From positions 73,345,819 through 73,409,818 of the forward strand of contig NC_035440.2 of the NCBI RefSeq assembly GCF_002127325.2: DNA of 64,000 bases. The letters run 5' to 3'. Source of the DNA: Helianthus annuus (taxonomy: Eukaryota; Streptophyta; Magnoliopsida; Asterales; Asteraceae). The position numbers were made by a program, and so were the translations under genes. Below the pieces are notes generated by a model. It had not been told where the DNA came from. It saw nothing but the letters and a program-made list of their open reading frames with translations, and did no database searches. This document shows, piece after piece, positions 1-10,015 of the stretch. Each line of letters starts with the position of its first letter. Positions within the stretch are counted from its first letter, which is position 1.

Positions 1-516
1 ATGGACAAAACACAAAGCTGCGTAGAAATACAGCTCCCAGACCTGGAATCGCTAGAAAAGGGTCTCCCCCGCGCCACGCCAGGGAGTACGTAACCCCGGG
101 CGCGACACGCGAGGTACGTCGCGGCACGCGACAAATTTAACCAAGTCTCTCGCGTGGCGCGAGAGACTTATAAGTTTGAAAATTATTTCATTTCGATTGT
201 TTGATATGCAGAACTTGTCTAATCTCACTTTAATCTATCAAAACTAACGTTTATGTTGGTTTTGAATTTAGGTGAACCGAGTAAACATTCGGAATGAAGA
301 TCAAGCATGGACAAGAACCGAACACACGAAAATGAAGCTTCCGCAAGTTGTTTCGTCGTTATTTTTAAACGATGAATTCAATCACATTATGTTGTATTAC
401 TTTAAATTGTAAAAGTTTTTAGTAAACCTGTATTTTATATGTATGTGTATTTTTAAGTACACATTATTTTGTCATTATTAGTACAAAAACCGTTTTATAA
501 TAGTAAGGGTGTTACA
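1..516 (+). mobile_element. 3' part of a Ty3-type LTR, cut by the window edge
   Basis: The stretch ends in GGGTGTTACA at 516, the same terminus as the LTR at 58317-60171. About 170-200 bases before the end it carries a segment reading 'accgaacac...gaagcttccgcaa' that also occurs near the end of that LTR and, inverted, in the solo LTR at 1229-12190. After 516 the sequence changes abruptly to copia integrase coding sequence on the other strand, so this is an LTR inserted into the copia element. Whether it is a solo LTR or the 3' LTR of a full element cannot be decided because its start lies left of the window. GC-rich palindromes fill 60-169. Confidence 0.75.
143..169. repeat. 12-bp-arm perfect hairpin inside the LTR
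   Basis: Bases 143-154 (aagtctctcgcg) are the exact reverse complement of 158-169, with loop tgg. It lies in a CpG-rich patch (60-169) with further related motifs such as cgcgacacgcg and cgcggcacgcg. Its distance from the LTR 3' end matches that of the palindrome patches in the two related LTRs. Confidence 0.85.
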
Positions 517-1228
517 GTTGGTCTGGACGGTAGGGTTGATTTGGGCTGAGAGGTGTGAAGGCGAGGTGGTTTGGGAGGAAGGTTTGGGCTGAGGTGTGGT
601 GTTAATGGAGTGGGCTGAACTGGTAGATTGGTGTGTATCAGTGGGCTGATGAGGTTGCACTTGAGACCAAAGGGATGGGTGAAGAGGTGTAGACAAGAAT
701 TCATATGTGGCAGGAAGGGAATTGAGGTGTGCAAATGGGAAAATTGTCTCATCAAATACAACATGTCTTGAGATTATAATTTGATTGATGTTGAGATCAA
801 AACACTTGTACCCCCGTTGTTGTGACGGGTATCTGAGAAAGACACATGAATGTGATCGATCAGCGAGTTTATGTGTGAGGGTGGATGGAATGAGGGGGTA
901 ACAAAGGGAGCCGAACACCCGTAAGTGGTCGTAAGAAGGAGTGCGATGATAGAGAAGTTGGGTGGGAGTGTTGTAGTTGTGATTTTTGCTAAGAAGAATG
1001 TTGTGGATGTAAGTGGCCATTTCGAGGGCATGGTGCCAAAAAGTGCGTGGGAGTGAAGCATGAGACAAAAGTGTGCGAATTATGTTGTTTAGTGAGCAGA
1101 TTTTGCGTTCCGCTTTGCCGTTTTATGATGAGGTGTAAGGGCATGAGACGAAAAATCATCCCATGTTGATCACAAAATTGTTTGAAAGAGTGGTTGACAT
1201 ACTCGGTTCCGTTGTCACATTGAAAATT
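517..1228 (-). pseudogene. Ty1/copia integrase, C-terminal half (broken)
   Basis: On the minus strand this encodes the second half of a copia integrase core and the following region. A CDNGTEYVN block with the second catalytic Asp lies near 1210. Next come a degraded NGKAERK-type Glu region, the SHASLPRTFWHHALEMATY block (ends near 1066) and the RTPSYDHLRVFGSLCYP block typical of copia pol. At least two frameshifts lie between about 1070 and 1190. The frame is cut at 516 by the neighbouring LTR, so reverse transcriptase is absent here. It continues the integrase begun at 12191-12727 on the far side of the solo LTR. Confidence 0.8.
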
Positions 1229-1609
1229 TGTAACACTCTACTTTTAGAAATATAATTCTTATCGAAAAGATAAGACTATTCATTATAAACGTCAAACCAA
1301 AACGTTTACATAACCTTAGTTTAGCAATTACTAGGTTAACTAATGTTCAAAAACAACATTAGGATACATAAGTATTCTTTCATTTACATAAGTCTTACTA
1401 ATAACTAATAATAACAAAAGTTGCGGAACTAGATCTTGGATGTGTTCGGTTCGGAAGCATTGACTTGATCATCATCCACGTGCTTGCATTGCCTAAAAAA
1501 TGAAAATTTTGACAAACATTAGTATTAGAGTCCTTAGAAATTGGCATAATCGAAACTACGCTAAAAAACGGATTCGATTAACTAAGATATGCAAATTTCA
1601 ACAAAAGTG

Positions 1610-1765
1610 ACTGGGCACTACCATAGCTTACGGCAGCCACCATAAGCTACAGTAGCCACCGGGTAATACTGGTCTGCCGTAAGGCAGTAGAGAACTACCG
1701 TAACAATTTATTCGCTACCGTAAGTTACGGTAGCTACCGTAACTTACGGTAGCTTTCAAATGCCC
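1610..1765. repeat. Palindromic CCGTAAGTTACGG array in the solo LTR
   Basis: Repeated ACCGTAA/TTACGGT motifs fill this stretch, including taccgtaagttacggtag at about 1716-1733 followed at once by ctaccgtaacttacggtag. The same motif recurs at 59640-59775 in the LTR of the right-hand Ty3 element, at about the same distance from the LTR 3' end. Confidence 0.85.
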
Positions 1766-1991
1766 CATGTAATTCCAGACCAAGCTTACGCGGCCCGCCT
1801 GAAACTCAATTTGCAACAAATACTTTGTTGTTTTGCTGTTTTGGCCCGTTTGTCCCATTTTACTCGAAACCACATGGACAGAATATTACTTCATAATAGG
1901 AAGACCCATTCACAGGATCCTTATTTTCAACACTCACGCTCCCATTACCGGTTTGCGTGTTTGATAATCACTACCCGTCACCCGGGTTTAA

Positions 1992-3819
1992 TGTCACACC
2001 CCCAAAATCCACTCGTGGAGTACCACCGCTTGGAGGCGTGACATGATCAGGATCAAGCCACCAATCATATTGAACATAGCATATAATTAAAATTAGTTTA
2101 TGAAATCCAACATAATACAATTGGTGTCCAAACAAAACATAGTTTTAAGTAGCGGAAGCATAATATGAAAACCCAACATAAGTATTAAGTTCAAAATGTC
2201 ATAATGTTTTTAACATGGCGTCCACTGCCCATGTCCCACAACGACTGCGCCTCCTAGTGCAAGCTCCATAAGTACCTAACGTCCTGCAAGGCATGTAACA
2301 GAGAGTCAACAACAAAGTTGAGCGAGTTCACAGTTGATTGTTCAGTTAAAGAGTTTGTTTCAGAAATTGTAAGTTCGTTTCATAACCATGCGTTACCCAG
2401 TATCTTTGTTTCCAAACCTTTACAATAATAAGTAGGGGCTTCCCATGTTGTATGTACTAGACTAGTTGTATCTATAGGTGTCCTTCCTAATCTGAGGACA
2501 ACGATAAATATGAGTTTACGTAGGTTTTACGTAAGTGCCCTTCCCTAACCGAGGACAGTACGTAGCGAGTACGTAGGTTTAGCGCTGGTGTCCTTCCCAT
2601 ACCGAGGACATTAGTACGTAGGTTTTACGTAGGTTCTAACTCTGTTGTACTTCCCAAACCGAGGACAATAGTACGTAGGTTTTACGCAGGTGTTCGCACT
2701 GGCATCCTTCCCAAACCGAGGACGGTAGTAAGTAGTCTAGTAGTATAGTAGTGATGCAAGTACGGGTAGTCATTCAATCCATTCCCAACCCACCGGGAAT
2801 CCCATGCCTTGGAAAGGGTGTGAACTCACCTTGGTTTGCTCGGTATGCTAAGGTATGTGCTCACAAATAATCAGTCAAGGCCTAAAGTACGCACGTATTC
2901 ATAATCAGTTTATATTCACGAAGTTCACGCATAAGGACAATCACAGTGGGCATTGAATCAGTGATCACCAAATAACACAAAGCACAAATTCAATCTCATG
3001 CAAGTCATGCTTATCATTTAACAATAGTTAGCTAACCCAGTTACCCCTTAACAGAATTAAACTTAGTTACTGTGCAGTTTACCCACTCGACGAAACACCC
3101 TTGTTTCGTCGTGAATCCCCTTCGACGAAACACCTTTGTTTCGTCGTGATTACCCTCGACGAAACACCCTATGTTTCGTCGTGAAAGGGCTTCGAAGACA
3201 CACAAGGGTTAAACACTAACCAAAATAGGAGAGCTAATGGATCGATCGGTCGGAAAGAAAGGGCTTCGAAGACACACCGTCTTCGTCAACAGGGAGAGAG
3301 AGCTCTAGGGTTTCTTATTTGTTCAAAGTGTGACGAATGAAACAGTGGGACTCAATAAAACATACGCGTAACGTACTGGGCCCTTAATGGGCTTCGGCGA
3401 ATCATGGGCCGGCGAAACACCTCGTTTCGTCGAGGTGTGTGTGTGATGAAACACACCTGTTTCGTCACCTGTTTCGTCGTCGAGGTTTATAGCGAAACAC
3501 TTTGTTTCGTCGGGTATAATTCTAATCTCAACAGTATACAAGTTCATGTTCATGAAACCAAACACTTTAATCACATTAAACAGATAACATATCAAACAAC
3601 CATCTCAACTTATAATCCAGTGTACAGTTACAAGGCAAACAAGTTGTGTAAGCAAACAACTAAACAATTAACGTGCAATTAATGAGAAGATGGAATCTTG
3701 GAAACTCGAGTTGTCACATTATCCCCAACTTGCAAGAAATTTCGTCCCGAAATTTAGCATGCGGTTACTGAGGAAGCTAGTTGTGTTGTGTTGTTTCCTG
3801 GTTTTCCTGGGGTGTCACA
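1992..3819 (-). repeat. 3' LTR of the 1992-11117 element (shortened)
   Basis: Plus-strand ends are TGTCACACCC and GGGGTGTCACA. It aligns throughout with 8788-11117, differing by scattered substitutions and one deletion of about 0.5 kb: the stretch equivalent to about 9985-10488 is missing at about 3185. At the deletion point there is about 18 bp (agggcttcgaagacacac) that duplicates sequence about 70 bp further on (3258-3277). It carries a 60-bp-class minisatellite (about 2500-2740) and TTTCGTC hairpins (3089-3185 and 3410-3510). Confidence 0.9.
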
Positions 3820-3833
3820 TCATCCCCCCGTTG
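3820..3833 (-). other. Polypurine tract of the 1992-11117 element
   Basis: On the minus strand the run AACGGGGGGATGA lies directly before the 3' LTR, the position of the plus-strand primer. The long pol frame reads straight through it into the LTR. A matching tract (AGCGGGGGGAGAA) sits at the same place in the related element at 53703-53716. Confidence 0.8.
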
Positions 3834-6800
3834 GTTTGGAATTTCGTCCCGAAATTCTGTAGTAGCTTCAGCCTCTGTAGTGGTTGCATTGTTCTTGAAC
3901 AACTGGGGATATTTGAGTTTCATTTGGTCTTCTCATTCCCAGGTGAACTCTGGGCCACGACGGGAGTTCCAACGAACTCGAACAAGATGTATCCTGGTGT
4001 GCTTGAGGACCTTAACATCCCGGTCCGTGATTTCAATCGGTTCCTCGACGAATCGCAACTGATCATCGATAGTGAGCTCCTTCAAAGGAACTATGAGGGT
4101 CTCATCTGATAGGCATTTCTTTAGATTTGACACGTGAAAAACGTTGTGAACTCCACCGAGTTCTGCTGGTAGGTTCAGTTTGGTAGGTCGCGGATTGAGC
4201 TTGCCTCGTTTGCCAAAACGAACTACACCTTTCCAAGGTGAGACTTTGAGTAGCACTCGATCCCCAACCTGGAACTCGAGTGGTTTCCTGCGCTTATCAG
4301 CGTAGCTTTTCTGACGGTCACGAGCTGCCGCCATTCGTTGTCGTATTTGCGCAATTCTTTCCGTTGCGTCTACCACCAGTTCTGAACCCGTGATCTGACT
4401 ATCACCCACCCCTACCCAACAAAGAGGTGATCGGCATTTACGCCCGTACAATGCCTCAAATGGAGCAGCTTGAATGCTGGTGTGGTAACTATTGTTATAT
4501 GAAAACTCCACTAACGGGAGATGTTTTTCCCAGCCGTTGCCGAAATCGAGTACACATGCTCGCAATATGTCTTCTAGAGTTTGGATGGTGCGTTCAGACT
4601 GCCCACCCGTTTGCGGGTGGTAAGATGTGCTCATGTCTAAACGTGAGCCAAAGGTCTTGTGCATTGCTTGCCACAATTCAGAAGTAAAACGTGCATCACG
4701 ATCAGAAATAATGGAGGTGGGCACCCCGTGCCTCGAAACCACTTCTTTATGATAAATGTCTGCTAGAGTGGAGAACTTATCCGTTTCCTTGATAGCCAAG
4801 AAGTGTGCAGACTTTGTGAGTCGATCCACGATCACCCAAATAGTATCATTCCCACGTTGATATCTAGGCAGGCCAGTAACAAAATCCATGGAAATTTCCT
4901 CCCATTTCCATTGTGGTATCTTTGGTTGTTGGAGTAGGCCCGATGGTTTCCGGTATTCGGTCTTGACTCTCGCACAAGTCAAACATTTGCTGGCGTAAGT
5001 TGCTCTGTGAGCTTTCATGCTAGGCCACCAATACGTAGTTCTGAGATCGTGGTACATCTTATCCGAACCTGGATGTACTAAGTAGCGAGACTTATGTGCT
5101 TCATCCATCACCAGCTCGCGTAAGTTTCCATAATGTGGGACCCAAATGCGTCCTGTTACATAGTATGTGTCGTCTTCCTTTTGTTCTAACAGTTGCCTTG
5201 AGCCGCGTAGGGCTTCAGCCCTGACGTTTTCTGGTTTCAATGCTTCCACCTGAGCATCTCGTATCTGTGTAGGAAGACTAGACTGGATGGTGAGTTGTAA
5301 CGCTCGTACACGCTGAGGTGTAGTATCCTTTCAACTGAGGGCGTCGGCCACCACATTGGCTTTGCCCGGATGGTACTTTATAGCACATTCGTAATCGTTT
5401 AAAAGCTCGACCCATCGACGTTGACGCATGTTTAATTCCTTCTGTGTGAAGATATGCTCGAGACTCCTGTGATCGATGTAGATGGTGCACTTGGTACCGT
5501 ACAGGTAATGTCTCCATATCTTGAGCGCGAAAATAACAGCTCCCAGCTCTAGATCATGTGTAGTGTAGTTCCTTTCGTGAACCTTAAGTTGGCGTGATGC
5601 ATAAGCAATAACCTTGTCACGTTGCATCAACACACACCCAAGACCCTGAATGGATTCATCGCAATAAACTACAAAATCGTCTGTGCCTTCAGGCAATGAG
5701 AGAATAGGTGCGCTGCAAAGTCTATCCTTTAAGTGCTGAAATGCAGATTCCTGTGCATTACCCCATCGATAAGTTACGCCCTTCTGTGTTAGTGAGGTGA
5801 GAGGTTGCGCAATCTCGGAAAAATCCTTGATAAACCTCCTGTAGTAACCTGCCAAACCCAAGAATTGGTGAATTTCTGTTGGTGTACGGGGTGCAGGCCA
5901 GTTCTTAATCGAGTCTACCTTGGATGGATCAACATGGATCCCATCCTTATTTACCACGTGGCCTAGAAAGTGGACTTCACGAAGCCAAAAGTCGCATTTT
6001 GAAAACTTGGCGTATAGCTGTTCTATTGGAAGGAGTTCCAAGATAAGCCGTAAATGCTGCTCGTGTTCCTCGTGACTCTTAGAATAGATCAGGATGTCGT
6101 CGATGAATACAATAACAAACTTATCCAAGTAAGGCTTGCACACTCTGTTCATAAGATCCATGAAGACTACAGGTGCGTTTGTTAACCCGAATGGTATGGC
6201 CAGAAACTCGTAGTGGCCGTAGCGAGTTCTGAATGCTGTTTTGGAGACGTCCTCGTCCCGGACTCTCATTTGATGGTAGCCTGACCACAGATCAATCTTT
6301 GAGTAGTAGCTCGACCCTTGCAACTGGTCGAACAAGTCATCAATGCATGGGAGTGGATAGCGATTCTTCATGGTCACCTTGTTGAGTTCGCGATAATCTA
6401 TGCACATACGGAAGGTACCGTCTTTCTTCTTCACAAATAATACTGGAGCTCCCCAAGGCGAAGAGCTAGGACGAATAAAACCTTTATCCAAAAGTTCTTG
6501 CAATTGTTTGGACAGTTCTTCCAGTTCGGTTGGAGCTAAGCGATAAGGTGCTCGAGCTATGGGCGCTGCTCCAGGGGCTAGCTCGATTCGGAATTCGACC
6601 TGGCGGTGAGGCGGTAGACCAGGTAAATCTTCAGGAAATACTTGAGGAAAGTCACGCACTACTGGAATATCCTCTAATCTCTTCTCTTTCGTCGATGCGT
6701 CAGTAACAAGTGCTAAAATAGCGGTGTGGTCCTTTCGCAAACACTTCTGGGCCTTAAGAAAGGAGATGATGCCCACCACGGCACCACTCTTGTCGCCCTG

Positions 6801-8287
6801 AACTTCGAGAGGTTCTTTACCAGAACGGGGAATACGAACAATCTTTTATTTGCATATGATCTCTGCTTGCTGTTGGGATAACCAATCCATCCCAATGACG
6901 ATGTCGAAACTACCCAAAACTATAGGAATGAGATCGATAGAGAAAGTTTGACCAGTGAGGACAAGATTACAACCCTGAACTATGTGTGTGGCCTCTAGAC
7001 TTCTACCATTTGCTAACTCTACAACATGCTTGGTATTCAAAAGTGTTGGTGTGTGCTTGAGCATTTGACTAACTTTTAGAGACACATAACTGGTATCGGC
7101 ACCCGAATCAAATAAAACAGTAACATAAAAGTCGTCGAGAAGAAACTTACCCATCACCACGTTAGGATCATTCCTTGCTTCACCCTGACCCAGCACGAAC
7201 ACACGACCCCTAGCACCGTTGTTATCATTGTTTCCCCCATTGTTGTTTCCATTATTGTTCCTGTTGCCTTGGTTGTGGTTCTGATTCTGATTCTGGTTTA
7301 AATATGGGCAGTGTCTCTTGAATTGACCTTCAGCGCCACACTGAAAACATCCTTTGTTGCCCCGTTGCCATTGCCGATTCTGCGGTGCTTGCTGTTGCTG
7401 CTGACGACTCTGATTTGCAGGCCGTGAGCTCCTGCAATCCTTAGCTTTATGACCCATCTTGAGACACCTCTGACAACGACCCTTGTTGCACTGACCACTG
7501 TGGTGTCTGTTGCATCTGTTACACTTTGGGTGATTTCCTCGATAACCACCGTGCCCCTGACTACCAGAAGATTGCTGACCAGGACTCTGGTAGTCATCAG
7601 TCTTTCGCTACTGAGCCTGGGACTGAAGTGTAGTCGAACACTTGCTGGAATCCCCATCCCATTTTCGCCTGTTGTCACTGGGAATAGCAGAAGTAGTAGT
7701 AGTGGTAGCAGCGCGGATACGTTTAGGCAGCTTGTTCTGTTCCACTGCCTGGTCTGTGAGACGATGAGCAAGACGAGTAACATCCTGAATGGTAGCAAGA
7801 TTAGCGGAGGTCACATGGCTTTGAATCTCTGGTACTAAGCCTTTGAGGTACAACTCAATGCGCTTGATAGGAGGGTCCACCATAGTTGGACATAGGATGG
7901 CCAGCTCGTTTGACCTTTTCGTATACGCCTCTATCTCTGACCCTTTCATCTTCAGGTTAAAGAACTCCACTTCCAACTTGTGGATGTCATCACGAGTGCA
8001 GTATTCCCGCTTGATCAATTCCTTGAAGTCGTTCCATGGGGTGGCATTAGCAGCCGCCAACCCCAGCATCTGTACTTGCGCATTCCACCAAGTCAGCGCA
8101 ATGCCTTCGAGAGTACCAGTGGCATACTTAACCCTACGAGCCTCAGGGCATTCACACATCTCGAAGACCGATTCGAGCTTCTCGAACCAGTGGAGGAGTC
8201 CAACTGCCCCTTCAGTGCCACTGAAAGTACTAGGACGACAGTCCATAAAAGTCTTGAACGTGCACACAAGTGGCTGAGCGTGCTGAC

Positions 8288-8385
8288 CTGTTGTGTATAA
8301 GAACAAGACAAGGTTAAACACAAGAGTTGGTTTAGGAGTGTAGGATCTAAATATCCTAGAGTGAGTTTGTGACTGCAGGGTATAC
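8288..8385 (-). other. Candidate spliceosomal intron in gag (98 nt, phase 1)
   Basis: On the minus strand the donor reads GGAG|GTATAC and the acceptor ACAACAG|GTCAGC. Removing exactly these 98 nt joins the N-terminal segment (MSGRVNMTQAQL..., from 8476) to the capsid frame without a break, splitting one Gly codon after its first base. Unspliced, the exon 1 frame leaves the capsid frame and runs into unrelated sequence. The copy at 53738-58316 has an intron-like gap at the same Gly. Confidence 0.72.
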
Positions 8386-8771
8386 CTCCTGCTTGAGCGG
8401 CTGCAAGTGCCGCAACAACTTGTTCGTTAATCAGAGCCGTCAACTGGGCTTGAGTCATATTGACACGTCCACTCATGATCTTCATAACAAAAGGGAAACA
8501 TGAGTGAGAGAGGTTCGCAAAAGTGCGATGACAGAAGAGAGTAAGCACACATGTGTTTCAAATATTAGTTGCTACGTTTATCTAGCAATACCATGAGCAA
8601 AGTTCTATGTAACTAACAAGTAGGCAATAAAACATAAACCATATCACCTATAGTGTTGAGTCTTGCACGTGGAGCGAAGCGTCGTTGTGGATCATTGAGC
8701 ACTATTCTGGTTATAGTCTGGTTTTATCCAAAAGTTTTCCCCTTTTTAAAACCAAGTTCACTATAACTAAT

Positions 8772-8784
8772 GGCTCTGATACCA
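8772..8784 (-). other. Primer binding site, tRNA-iMet type
   Basis: On the minus strand TGGTATCAGAGCC begins 3 nt after the end of the 5' LTR. This is the standard initiator-Met tRNA complement used by many plant LTR retrotransposons. Confidence 0.92.
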
Positions 8785-9269
8785 ATCTGTCACACCCCCC
8801 AAAATCCACTCGCAGAGTACCACCGCTTGGAGGCGTGACATGACCAGGATCAAGCCACCAATCATATTCAACACAATATATAATTAAAAGTAGTTTATGA
8901 AATCCAACACAATACAATTGGTGTCCAAACAAAACGTAGTTTTAACTAGCGGAAGCATAATATGAAAACCCAACATAAGTATTAAGTTCAAAATGTCATA
9001 ATGTTTTTAACATGGCATCCACTGCCCATGTCCCACAACGACTGCGCCTCCCAGTGCAAGCTCCATAAGTACCTAACGTCCTGCAAGGCATGTAACAGAG
9101 AGTCAACAACAAAGTTGAGTGAGTTCACAGTTGATTGTTCAGTTAAAGAGTTCGTTTCAGAAATTGTAAGTTCGTTTCATAACCATGCGTTACCCAGTAT
9201 CTTTGTTTCCAAACCTTTACAATAATAAGTAGGGGCTTCCCATGTTGTATGTACTAGACTAGTTGTATC

Positions 9270-9530
9270 TATAGATGTCCTTCCCAATCTGAGGACAACG
9301 GTAAATATGAGTTTACGTAGGTTTTACGTAAGTGCCCTTCCCTAACCGAGGACAGTACGTAGCGAGTACGTAGGTTTAGCGCTGGTGTCCTTCCCATACC
9401 GAGGACATTAGTATGTAGGTTTTACGTAGGTTCTAACTCTGGTGTACTTCCCAAACCGAGGACAATAGTACGTAGGTTTTACGTAGGTGTTCGCACTGGC
9501 ATCCTTCCCAAACCGAGGACGGTAGTAAGT
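9270..9530. repeat. Minisatellite of about 60-bp units in the LTR
   Basis: Four to five degenerate units share the core 'tccttccc(a/t)aaccgaggaca' and 'tacgtaggttttacgtaggt'. The same array is present in the 3' LTR at about 2480-2740. Confidence 0.8.
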
Positions 9531-9882
9531 AGTCTAGTAGTCTAGTAGTGATGCAAGTACGGGTAGTCATTAAATCCATTCCCAACCCACCGGGAATCCC
9601 ATGCCTTGGAAAGGGTGTGAACTCACCTTGGTTTGCTCGGTATGCTAAGGTATGTGCTCACAAATAATCAGTCAAGGCCTAAAGTACGCACGTATTCTTA
9701 ATCAGTTTATATTCACGAAGTTCACACATAAGTACAATCACAGTGGGCATTGAATCGGTGATCACCAAATAACACAAAGAACAAATTCAATCTCATGCAA
9801 GTCATGCTTATCATTTAACAATAGTTAGCTAACCCAGTTACCCCTTAACAGAATTAAACTTAGTTACTGTGCAGTTTACCCA

Positions 9883-10015
9883 CTCGACGAAACACCCTTG
9901 TTTCGTCGTGAATCCCCTTCGACGAAACACCTTTGTTTCGTCGTGATTACCCTCGACGAAACACCCTATGTTTCGTCGTGAACATCCTCGGCGAAACACC
10001 CTATGTTTCGTCGTG
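9883..10015. repeat. Tandem TTTCGTC hairpins in the LTR
   Basis: Four successive copies of cgacgaaacaccc..gtttcgtcg (one reads cggcgaaacaccc). Each can fold with 8-9-bp arms and a loop of about 6 nt. The 3' LTR retains three copies (3089-3185). A second, less regular cluster follows at 10690-10800. Confidence 0.9.

Larger units (their letters stand above)
3777..8476 (-). pseudogene. Ty3 chromovirus gag-pol polyprotein (inactive)
   Basis: Start ATG at 8474-8476; gag exon 1 is 8386-8476, intron 8288-8385, and the rest is in one frame. Order: gag capsid domain (about 8230-7800), a zinc-knuckle region (7500-7300), aspartic protease with LFDSGAD (about 7115), RT with [11 protein letters not shown] (about 6100), RNase H with [14 protein letters not shown] (about 5650), integrase with an HHCC region (about 5100-4980), MDFVTGLP and SDRDARF, and a chromodomain-like tail (about 4060-3930). 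In-frame stops end at 7608, 6846, 5331 and 3933. One zinc knuckle has Gln in place of its His (CGAEGQF, about 7320). Compared with the 53738-58316 copy, about 14 residues are missing near 4190. The frame ends at 3777, inside the 3' LTR. Confidence 0.9.

Noticed and set aside
3089..3185. CRISPR-like look of the TTTCGTC repeats
   Set aside because: The units are palindromes without constant-length unique spacers, inside a plant LTR.
7449..8300. Plus-strand frames opposite gag (129, 144 and 106 residues)
   Set aside because: Shadows of the minus-strand gag frame, with no motif of their own.
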